Assembly: GCA_945888515.1 (NCBI GenBank)
Contig: CAMDAD010000001.1
Coordinates: 1 to 64,000 of the forward strand
Direction of reading: 5' to 3'
Source of the DNA: Akkermansia muciniphila
GTDB taxonomy: Bacteria > Verrucomicrobiota > Verrucomicrobiia > Verrucomicrobiales > Akkermansiaceae
DNA length: 64,000 nucleotides
In this document: in pieces, positions 36,553 to 44,265 of the stretch
How positions within the stretch are numbered: the first letter of the stretch is position 1
How the letters are laid out: each line of letters starts with the position of its first letter
Translations under genes and position numbers: made by a program
The notes under the pieces: generated by a model
What the model saw: the letters and a program-made list of their open reading frames with translations, nothing else
Told to the model about the DNA's origin: nothing
The model's database searches: none

Positions 36553-38004
36553 TTATCTTTCAATGGTATTCGAGATCTCCCAGATGGTGAAGGCTTGGAG
36601 GGTGTCGGTGATCTCAAAGTTCTGAGCTTTGAGCAGGCTTCTCAGATATCCCTTGGGATCAACAATATCAGGCTTGCTCATGATGATTAAATCCGGTTTC
36701 TCGATTGTCGGCAGCGGGTCTTTGAGATTGATAAACTGGAAGCCGGGCTCGCTCACCCGCAAACCGTAGTAAGCGGCCGTTAATCCATCCGCGGCCCAGA
36801 ACACTTCCCGTCCCTCGGCGATTGCTGCTTTAGCGATTATTGAAGCATCGCGATAAGCATCCTTCTTATGTCGGACCCCAAGTCTTAGCGAAACCGCGCT
36901 GACGATCCCTAAGCCGCTGACCATGCACGCAATCAGGGTCGCCGCCTGACGGAAACGGAAACCTTTGGCAGACAAGCTCAGAAGACTGGCAAGTGCCAGT
37001 GCCAACAGAATGGACAAGGGGGCCAAATGTCTGGCCAGCAATCTGAAGTCTTTTAGAATGACCAAGGAGAAAAGAATTGCTAGCGGAATGGCAAGCCCCA
37101 TGGCCGCGATCAACAAGTGTCGCTTTGTCATTCCCTTAATCAGGGCTGCAAAGCCAACTAAATAGGCGCTACCGAATATCAGAACTCCCCCTGCCAGTGG
37201 AAGTGCGTGATTGAGCACGGAACGGGGGTTTTCCCGCAGTTCGATGCGGCCCGGACCTAATCCCATCAGACCTGTGAGTTCATAAGCACAGGCGGCAAGG
37301 CTGAGAGCCAGTCCGCCTCCCATTTGCGCTGCCCCCTGCCCTAATAGTAGCGTTTGGAGATAGTAAGTGGCTAGTAGAAGAAATGAGGGGGCTGAGATCG
37401 CGAGGTCCCGCCAAAATGGCTTGTTCTTATAAATCGTTGGATTCAGGGAAAGAAATGAAACCAGCGCACCTGCCGACCAGAGGACGCCCGTGAGGCTGGA
37501 GGCACAGAGGATCAAATTACCGAATAGAAATTTCCGCCAGAGGGATTTTAGTCGGGTTTCCCGTTCCAGAAAGCAGCTCATGACCACCGCAGCCCCTGCG
37601 ATTTGCATGAGATAGGGGCGCAACTCGTTGAGGTAATAAAGGACAAAGGGCGAGACGAGCAGTGAGATCCAAAAGAACGGTGTCCGTCGGAGAAAGTAAA
37701 CTGCCACCAGCAGCCAGAGAATGTTGCTGGCCCGCAGGGCGAACTCACCGCTGCCAAAAAGCTTTTCCCAAACCCAGATGTAAAACATGTAGCCCGGCAT
37801 TTGGGCATCGGAGCCTCCTTGCGAAACCAAGGATTCATACCAACTGCGGATCGAAGGCTGCAGCGCCTTGCTTGCCGCGTTTCCTTCGTCGATCCAGAGG
37901 CTGTCCGCGGAGACGAACAGCAGGCCCATCGCCAGAGTGACGCATCCCATCAACCACAGTGGCGGTTGGGCGAGGAATTGAAGATAAGTCCGAGGATAGT
38001 TCAT
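36553..38004 (-). CDS. GT-C-like integral membrane protein (ArnT/PMT type)
   Basis: 483 residues with about 11-12 hydrophobic segments. The first extracytoplasmic loop contains SADSLWIDEGNAAS, with the Asp-Glu pair in the position of the catalytic acidic residue of GT39/GT83 enzymes; ELRPYLMQIAGAA follows. A short soluble C-terminus ends the protein. With GtrA/GtrB it would be the transferase that uses the flipped polyprenyl-linked sugar. Family assignment is moderate; the overall similarity is low. Confidence 0.7.
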   Translation of the reverse strand: MNYPRTYLQFLAQPPLWLMGCVTLAMGLLFVSADSLWIDEGNAASKALQPSIRSWYESLVSQGGSDAQMPGYMFYIWVWEKLFGSGEFALRASNILWLLVAVYFLRRTPFFWISLLVSPFVLYYLNELRPYLMQIAGAAVVMSCFLERETRLKSLWRKFLFGNLILCASSLTGVLWSAGALVSFLSLNPTIYKNKPFWRDLAISAPSFLLLATYYLQTLLLGQGAAQMGGGLALSLAACAYELTGLMGLGPGRIELRENPRSVLNHALPLAGGVLIFGSAYLVGFAALIKGMTKRHLLIAAMGLAIPLAILFSLVILKDFRLLARHLAPLSILLALALASLLSLSAKGFRFRQAATLIACMVSGLGIVSAVSLRLGVRHKKDAYRDASIIAKAAIAEGREVFWAADGLTAAYYGLRVSEPGFQFINLKDPLPTIEKPDLIIMSKPDIVDPKGYLRSLLKAQNFEITDTLQAFTIWEISNTIER

Positions 38005-38037
38005 CTGGTATACTTCGGTTTGATTGATCGATGCCGC

Positions 38038-38841
38038 TTACCGTCCCAAAAGAATACGGAGATACGGTGTGATGCAGCGGTAAGGCCATAAGCAACCGGA
38101 ATTTCGGCGATTGTAAAGAACCCACTGCTTGAAGGGCAGCCCTTTGGGACTCTGAAGCTTTCGGAAACGTTCTCGCCGTGATAGCGAAGTATCGCGCCAC
38201 GTACCCGCGGGAGAATTGCGACCGCATGTCCCGAGAGATTCCGCGCTCTGAATCAATCGGATGCCGTTCCGGCTTGCTTGATAGCCGTAGTCGAAGTCAC
38301 CCATTGCATGGGTGTAGACATCATGGAAGCCACCCTGTTCCTCGTAAACGACCCGCGGAATCAACACCGCGTTCGCATTGAACGTTTCGCATGCTTCCAA
38401 GCGGCCGGAGACGGGCACGGCGGTGTTCGCCCCGCGGACACCGCCATAGGTGTGGGCGCCGGTTTCGGGGTCCCGGATGGCCGCCACGGAGATGATAGGG
38501 CAGTCTGAGGAGCTACATATGTCAAGCAGCCTTTGAACGGCAGAGGGATCCAACACCGTGTCGTCATTCAACAACAAATAGTAGTCCGGATCGAGTCGTG
38601 CGGCATGTTGCCATGCCGCACGCATCCCGCCACACCAGTAAAGATCTCCACATCCCCGCAGGATTTCCACCTCCGGATAACATCCAGCAACCGCTTCGGA
38701 GGTTCCATCGCTGGAACCGTCATCCATCAATACGACGGAGATCAGGATTTCATCCCGCAGGGTTTGCACACTCAAGCCAGCGAGACATTCCAAGGTTTGA
38801 TCCTTGCGGTTGTGACAAGTGAGAAGCACAGCAATTTTCAT
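38038..38841 (-). CDS. GT2-family glycosyltransferase
   Basis: 267 residues from ATG 38841 (MKIAVLLTCHNRKDQTLECLAG); earlier in-frame ATGs add a non-conserved leader. Motifs are LMDDGSSDGTSEAV and YYLLLNDDTVLDPSAV, followed by the C-terminal MGDFDYGYQASRNG, where GDFD takes the place of the ED catalytic motif. The composition matches rhamnosyl/galactofuranosyl-type GT2 enzymes. Specificity unknown. Confidence 0.88.
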   Translation of the reverse strand: MKIAVLLTCHNRKDQTLECLAGLSVQTLRDEILISVVLMDDGSSDGTSEAVAGCYPEVEILRGCGDLYWCGGMRAAWQHAARLDPDYYLLLNDDTVLDPSAVQRLLDICSSSDCPIISVAAIRDPETGAHTYGGVRGANTAVPVSGRLEACETFNANAVLIPRVVYEEQGGFHDVYTHAMGDFDYGYQASRNGIRLIQSAESLGTCGRNSPAGTWRDTSLSRRERFRKLQSPKGLPFKQWVLYNRRNSGCLWPYRCITPYLRILLGR

Positions 38842-38998
38842 ACCTTCCGATTTCATTTGGGTCGCGGAATTAGCCATAAAATTCGGCAAATTGAGTGGTA
38901 AGACTTATAGGATCTTGCAATGTTGGGTTAAGTGAAAGGAGGCAGGAAACGTCGGTAAGACTTGTTTGCAGCAACATTGGGCCTCCAGTTCGTAAGCC

Positions 38999-40123
38999 TC
39001 AGCGTGATGAGGGAACCGCCAGAACAGAGAGGACACCCTCTGTGAAATTCTCAACCATGTTTTCTATCGAATGTTGGCTTGCTGCGGCGAGCGCGCCATT
39101 TCGTAAAAATTCCAATCTGGCTGGTTCCCGCATGAGATCGCATACGGCGTCCGCGTAGAGATTGGCATCATCGCCGCAGCGCACCAACAGACCATTCTCT
39201 CCATGGTTAAGATAATCGATCTCCGGTCCGTGAAGATGGGTTTCGGTAGTGATAATCGGTACTCCCAACGCAAAGGAATCAAGGATCACGAGGCCCACTC
39301 CGCCAGGCATTAATAGAGCTTTTGATACCAGCCAGTACGGCAGCTTGGCGAGATCGCCCAGTGCTCCGGTACAATGTATCCAAGATCGCTCCGCAGATAG
39401 TTGGTCCACTGTCGGCTTTAGTGGACCGTCGCCAATGATAATTAGCTCAAAGTCCGAAATCTTCTCACGAATCTTATCAGCCGCCCTCAGTAGGAAATCG
39501 ATCCGTTTGATTGCGTAAAGGCCACCGGTATACACACAAATGTTGCGCGAGGTCAGTCCGTGCTCCTTGCGAAACTCCTCCAAGGTGGACGTGTCAAACG
39601 ACTCACGTGACTTGATCAGAGCCTTCAAATCTATGGCATTTCCAACGTTGGTTATTTTGCTGGGTGGGAATCCCAATTCTCTGACCACTTGCGCGCTCGG
39701 TGAGTTGTATGCAAACCACCAATCAACCCTTCTTGATAAGAAGCGCTTGAATATTTCAGCGGGACTGGAAGTGCCAGATGCCTGGAAGTTACGCCCGTGC
39801 CCCCAAAAAGCGAATCGTCCTTTCGAGTAACTCGACTTAAATATAAGCCACCAAGATATCGCGTATTTTACTTCCTGAGGTGCTATGATCAAACATGCAT
39901 GAGAACATTCCTTTAACGCACAATGAAATGCGAGAGGGCCATATCGTTTGATTGGAACGCGAACCACACATTCGAGGTTACTATACAGAAATCGTTTGTC
40001 AAGTTGTTCACCACATATCACCTGAAGCTGAATATCATGCTGTTTCAGTCGTGCGCATAGCTTTTCAAAAAATGGTAATCTATAGTGAGGTAAGTGCTCT
40101 TGAAGAATGACGACCCTCCTCAT
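38999..40123 (-). CDS. GT4-family glycosyltransferase
   Basis: 374 residues, GT-B fold. The C-terminal donor domain holds NICVYTGGLYAIKRIDFLLRA, FELIIIGDGPLK and LMPGGVGLVILDSFALGVPIIT with the Glu-type donor site (HLHGPEIDYLNHGENGLLV). The start overlaps the upstream stop by ATGA, so it is coupled to the next glycosyltransferase. The last residues lie close to an untranscribed ~150-base gap. Confidence 0.9.
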   Translation of the reverse strand: MRRVVILQEHLPHYRLPFFEKLCARLKQHDIQLQVICGEQLDKRFLYSNLECVVRVPIKRYGPLAFHCALKECSHACLIIAPQEVKYAISWWLIFKSSYSKGRFAFWGHGRNFQASGTSSPAEIFKRFLSRRVDWWFAYNSPSAQVVRELGFPPSKITNVGNAIDLKALIKSRESFDTSTLEEFRKEHGLTSRNICVYTGGLYAIKRIDFLLRAADKIREKISDFELIIIGDGPLKPTVDQLSAERSWIHCTGALGDLAKLPYWLVSKALLMPGGVGLVILDSFALGVPIITTETHLHGPEIDYLNHGENGLLVRCGDDANLYADAVCDLMREPARLEFLRNGALAAASQHSIENMVENFTEGVLSVLAVPSSR

Positions 40124-41334
40124 GATTTAATGGATTGATTGATTTTCGAAGATGGGAGGCATCCGTCACGCGCCACTTCCTCTTCAGCCATGGCGATACG
40201 ATGGACTAGTCGAGCGGCCTTGCGGGATTCCAAGAACCACGAACGCACCAATACTTGCGGTGTCGGCGGTGCGGCGAGTCGACTTTTAAGCTGTTTGGCC
40301 GCTACAGTAAATTCCTGAGATAGACGACAGACCAAATCAGATGTCAGTTCTGACGAGAAGGAGGATTCTACGGCGACCACGGCGACCCGCCTAGAATGTA
40401 GGATTGACTTGACGAGCGCTCCTTCAATCGGAGCAGACCAGAGGGACGGTGCCAAGGTGAGGTTACTTCTATGGATGGCGTCCCGTAACCCAGATTCCCA
40501 CCGCATCGGGCGGAACGTGCAATTGACAGGTATTTCGTGGTCTGGCGGCTGTAAACAAGGGAACAGAAATGAGAGATCGGGGCAGGCGAGGGCTAGACCC
40601 AGAGCCCAGTGCAAGCCTTTAGCTGCTTTGGCATCTCCATGGTAGACAACATCGAATGCAGGTTCAGGTAATTGCTCTGAAGGGAATGATTCCACAATAT
40701 CATTCATGTCGGATGTCCACAACCCAATGACCCTGACAACAGCCCCCGGCCCGTAGTGGCGTCGCATCAATAGGGCGCTAAGCTCGTTTTGAGCCAGCAA
40801 CCGGACTTTTCCCGCGGTCACCAAAGGGTGGAGGAACCGAATAAAATCTCCCGTATCGGAGTTATCCACCGGGAAGGGTCTACAGCGGTTCTTTAAAGCA
40901 TTCTCGTATTGTCCGCTAAGACATAGAAGACACGCGTCTGATTCCCCAGGCAGGTGATTGTATGAGCGAATACAGAAAAAAGACGCGTCGAGTATGTAAA
41001 TCCATGTGGGCTGGGTCCTTTTGAGTAGAAAATTGCGGCACCAAAGGACGCCAATTTCCTGAAAATGAATCAGAACAACGTGCGGTCGGCGTGCCAAGAT
41101 TCCGAGAGAGATCTTCGTTCTGAATTTTCTTAGATAATGGACACAGGCCTGGACCGAAAATCTTATGAGTTTTCCTGCCCGGTAGGCAGCGGCGGCCTCG
41201 CCCTTGTTACCAGCATATACAAATTCAACGGGTGGACCCCAGGTAAGTGCCTCGACTACCAGATGCTGGATAAGCCGGCCCGCCCCGACCGTGAGGCTGG
41301 GGGGGACGCCTGAGATGATCGTCAATGGTCTCAT
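40120..41334 (-). CDS. Putative GT-B glycosyltransferase, divergent
   Basis: 404 residues. A Rossmann-like N-terminus (LTIISGVPPSLTVGAGRLIQHLV), a Cys-rich stretch in the middle (DACLLCLSGQYENALKNRC), and a C-terminal half with FDVVYHGDAKAAKGLHWALGLA and LTLAPSLWSAPIEGALVKSILH, which fit the donor half of GT-B enzymes. The similarity is weak, but both neighbours are overlapping polysaccharide genes. The ATGA overlap downstream and 1-base overlap upstream point to one transcription unit. Confidence 0.65.
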   Translation of the reverse strand: MRPLTIISGVPPSLTVGAGRLIQHLVVEALTWGPPVEFVYAGNKGEAAAAYRAGKLIRFSVQACVHYLRKFRTKISLGILARRPHVVLIHFQEIGVLWCRNFLLKRTQPTWIYILDASFFCIRSYNHLPGESDACLLCLSGQYENALKNRCRPFPVDNSDTGDFIRFLHPLVTAGKVRLLAQNELSALLMRRHYGPGAVVRVIGLWTSDMNDIVESFPSEQLPEPAFDVVYHGDAKAAKGLHWALGLALACPDLSFLFPCLQPPDHEIPVNCTFRPMRWESGLRDAIHRSNLTLAPSLWSAPIEGALVKSILHSRRVAVVAVESSFSSELTSDLVCRLSQEFTVAAKQLKSRLAAPPTPQVLVRSWFLESRKAARLVHRIAMAEEEVARDGCLPSSKINQSIKS

Positions 41335-42188
41335 TACTCAGGATCAGCGGTACGGGTGAGGGGCACGAAGCGGCTTGCCTCTCCCTCACGGGCTGGGACG
41401 GCACCTACAAGTAAATCACCATCAGCTTGCCAGTGTTTCCACCACTCAAGGGCAAATTGATGCACCGATTGGGCTATGCCTGATCCAATGTTCTCGATGA
41501 CGAGCCGTCCGGTTGGCAGATCCGTGCGCATTACTCCAGCAGCGAGAGCAGACGCCACCCGCTCGACAGGAACAAAATCGCGGACCTGTGTGCCGCTTGA
41601 CATGGGGAAATCCTCGCCCGTGCGCGCAGCTCGTCTAAGGGAAGGCCAGAGCCGCTGGTCTCCTTCCCCATCGCCGAAAACGACACATGGTCGGATACTC
41701 AGCGAGGTAAGCCTCTGAGTTGCGGTCAGTCCGTGCAAAGCCATGGTGGCTGCCGCCTTTGAAGCTGCATATGGACCCAATGGTTCCGGGGCAGCGGTCG
41801 TTGGGATCCACTCATACTGATCCGCAGCAGATCCGTACTCGAAGCAAGTTCCACAGGTGATGATGCGGACGGCCCCGTGGGCTGTGGACTCCAGCCAGAA
41901 ACGCAGCGACTGGCTGACATTCCAGAAAAAACAGCCCTCCCAGTCAGCCTTTCTCGGATCGACACCATGTGCCGCCAAATGTATCAATGTGAATGCTTCA
42001 GCAGTTGTGAATTCGGTGATCTGCGGCCAATCCGGCTGATCCAACGTGGACTTTACCCAGCGGACACCGGGCATTTCCGAAGGTTTGGCGCCTCGGTAAA
42101 TTGCGAGGACTTGGTGGCCAGCTCGTGCCAGGGCGGACAATGTGTGGCGACCAATAAAACCAGTTCCGCCAGTGACGAGGACTTTCAT
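41334..42188 (-). CDS. NAD-dependent epimerase/dehydratase (extended SDR)
   Basis: 284 residues. The N-terminus VLVTGGTGFIGRHTLSAL is the Rossmann nucleotide site. The catalytic pair is YAASKAAA (Y-x3-K), preceded by a Thr/Cys-rich TCGTCFEYGS. Length and position next to rfbFGH make it a candidate for the 4-keto reductase or C2-epimerase that finishes a CDP-3,6-dideoxyhexose (abequose/paratose/tyvelose-type). It overlaps the downstream glycosyltransferase by one base. Confidence 0.85.
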   Translation of the reverse strand: MKVLVTGGTGFIGRHTLSALARAGHQVLAIYRGAKPSEMPGVRWVKSTLDQPDWPQITEFTTAEAFTLIHLAAHGVDPRKADWEGCFFWNVSQSLRFWLESTAHGAVRIITCGTCFEYGSAADQYEWIPTTAAPEPLGPYAASKAAATMALHGLTATQRLTSLSIRPCVVFGDGEGDQRLWPSLRRAARTGEDFPMSSGTQVRDFVPVERVASALAAGVMRTDLPTGRLVIENIGSGIAQSVHQFALEWWKHWQADGDLLVGAVPAREGEASRFVPLTRTADPE

Positions 42189-42213
42189 CTATAGAGGTAA
42201 ATATACTTTGGTA

Positions 42214-43257
42214 TCAATCCAGTTTCGTAAGCATCTCGCGATCAAACTGGACTAGCTCTTGGCCTTTGAGAAGTTTTGCGTGAAGGTCGGGATTGGCGAT
42301 GAGTGCTCGACCAAAGGTGACCATGTCGAGCAGGCCTGACTGGATCTCTTCGTCTCCCTGTTCGAAAGTGAGCGAAGCGCCGCCGATAAGGAAGTGAGGC
42401 CAAATTGGCCGTATGTTTCTAATTACACGCCCGGAGGTCTTGTAGTAGTCCGCATTGGCGCAACTGATATCCAGCATTCGAAGACCCACCCTGTCCAGCC
42501 CGGCAAGGAGATGAGCTAGCATTTCTTCGAGATCCGGCCAATCATAAAGTCCACCCATCTCTCGGGAAGGGGAAATCCGGGCCATCACCTTGTCAGCTCC
42601 AATGGCGGCGATCACCTGTTTGGTAATTTCCAAGGCGAAGCGACAACGTCCGACAATTGAACCACCATAGCCATCCGTGCGTTGATTGATTCTTGTGTCG
42701 AAGAATTGATCGATGAGATAACCGTGGCCAAAATGCAGTTGCACCCCGTCAAACCCTGCTTCCATCGCGTTCTGTGCCGCTCGGACGAACTGTTGGGTGA
42801 CATCCTGAAAGTCTGCGGTTTCCATAGCCCGTGGTTTTCCGTATGGTTTGCTATTTTGCCGATTGATCCCCTCGGCGGTGATTGCGCTCGAACTAATCGG
42901 AGCCACTCCGCCCGTGAAGTCTTCGTGTGAGATCCTGCCGCAATGCCAGAGCTGCGAAAAGATCTTTCCTTGGTGTTGCCTTACTCTTGATGTCACTTGC
43001 TTCCAACTCTCGGTCTGTTCTTCGGTTTCGATGTGCGGGACGTTGTTGTAGCCATCAGCGGTTGAGTGGACCACAGTCCCTTCGGTGATGATTAGTCCGA
43101 CGCCGTTGGCGGCGCGGCTGCTATAATAGTCGGCCATCAGCGCCGTCGCCGTGTGATTGGGCCCACAAAATCCACGCGTCATCGCCGCCATGGCGATGCG
43201 TGAGCGGAGTGTTCCGAGGCGACTGTCTTGAAAGGATGCGAGTAGATTTGAATTCAT
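42214..43257 (-). CDS. Old Yellow Enzyme-family NADH:flavin oxidoreductase
   Basis: 347 residues, a TIM-barrel FMN enzyme. Visible motifs are IAMAAMTRGFC, GVGLIITEGT, FDGVQLHFGHGYLIDQFFD, RTDGYGGSIVGRCRFALEI and DMVTFGRALIANPDL. Family members reduce activated C=C bonds. It is unusual in a polysaccharide locus. It lies between two SDR genes of the CDP-dideoxyhexose module, where the canonical iron-sulfur flavoprotein reductase (RfbI/E3) would be expected but is not found. Confidence 0.92.
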   Translation of the reverse strand: MNSNLLASFQDSRLGTLRSRIAMAAMTRGFCGPNHTATALMADYYSSRAANGVGLIITEGTVVHSTADGYNNVPHIETEEQTESWKQVTSRVRQHQGKIFSQLWHCGRISHEDFTGGVAPISSSAITAEGINRQNSKPYGKPRAMETADFQDVTQQFVRAAQNAMEAGFDGVQLHFGHGYLIDQFFDTRINQRTDGYGGSIVGRCRFALEITKQVIAAIGADKVMARISPSREMGGLYDWPDLEEMLAHLLAGLDRVGLRMLDISCANADYYKTSGRVIRNIRPIWPHFLIGGASLTFEQGDEEIQSGLLDMVTFGRALIANPDLHAKLLKGQELVQFDREMLTKLD

Positions 43258-43272
43258 TGATAATGGATTATG

Positions 43273-44190
43273 TTAGACTTCTGAGAACAAGAATTGAAAC
43301 CAGGGACGGGAAAGATACTCCTTAAGTGACGCTTGCCAGGGACGTTGCAAGAAGAGGCCGCTTGATATCAGGCGTTCGTTACTCAGTATTGCCCGGTCCG
43401 GGCGGCGCGCGACATCCCCGGAGCTGATCATGTCCTGTGACGCCGGTACGATTTGAATGCGGGCCTCAAGGCCTAGCTGGCGAACGCATTCCTGGGCGAG
43501 GTCGTAAAAGCTCGCCTCGCCAACTGAACCCATTGACCAAACTCCCTGCATGCCCTGATCCAGCAGAAGCAGGCTGTTTTTCGCAAGGTCTTCGGTATAA
43601 GTCGGCTGCCAGACCCGATCGCCCACCGCGTAAGATGATCTACCGTCCTTCAGCAAATCAACGAGTTGGCGGGTGAACTTGCCGACAAAGTTTTTGTCCT
43701 TTTCGTCTCCACCAAAAAAGCCGGCCATCCGGACGACGAGAGCCTCCGGTTGGGCTGATAGGATCCGTCGTTCAGCCTCCAATTTGCAGCGGCCATAGAC
43801 GGACTGTGGATCAGGATTCGTTGATTCGTCGATTGGGGTCTCACCTCCGGAAAAGATCAAAAACGATTGCGGGTAAAACATTTTGGAGTTTGATCCGGCA
43901 GCAAGTTCAAGAACATTCAGTGTTCCCTCCACCTGTATCTGGTGGCAGCGCTCTGGAAATGCTTCGCAACGATCAGCGTTCACATCAGCAGCACAGTGGA
44001 TGATAAAATCATAACCTTCGGCGACATGCCTGAGAACGGCTTTACGATCGGTCACGTCTAGAGCTTCGTGTGGGATGGCGTAAACCATTACTGATGGATA
44101 ATGCTTGGTGAGTATTGCTTGGAAGGCTCTGCCAAGCATCCCGTCCGCGCCGGTAACCATCACTTTTTTTCTGGATAGGTGGGAGGTCAT
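43273..44190 (-). CDS. RmlD-like sugar-nucleotide reductase (SDR)
   Basis: 305 residues from ATG 44190, chosen because KVMVTGADGMLGRAFQAIL then starts at residue ~9; the frame is open to 44253. It has the RmlD layout: ALDVTDRKAVLRHVAEGYDFIIHCAADVNADRCE, then YGRCKLEAERRIL (Y-x3-K), then WQPTYTEDLAKNSL. It probably reduces a 4-keto nucleotide sugar. Position between the E1-like dehydrase and the Old Yellow Enzyme suggests a CDP-linked substrate rather than dTDP. Confidence 0.85.
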   Translation of the reverse strand: MTSHLSRKKVMVTGADGMLGRAFQAILTKHYPSVMVYAIPHEALDVTDRKAVLRHVAEGYDFIIHCAADVNADRCEAFPERCHQIQVEGTLNVLELAAGSNSKMFYPQSFLIFSGGETPIDESTNPDPQSVYGRCKLEAERRILSAQPEALVVRMAGFFGGDEKDKNFVGKFTRQLVDLLKDGRSSYAVGDRVWQPTYTEDLAKNSLLLLDQGMQGVWSMGSVGEASFYDLAQECVRQLGLEARIQIVPASQDMISSGDVARRPDRAILSNERLISSGLFLQRPWQASLKEYLSRPWFQFLFSEV

Positions 44191-44265
44191 TAGGGAATGA
44201 ATACTTTTATGGGTCAACAAGAACGGCCGTATCGGCTCGACACGATCAGCCACTGTTCGGCGTTT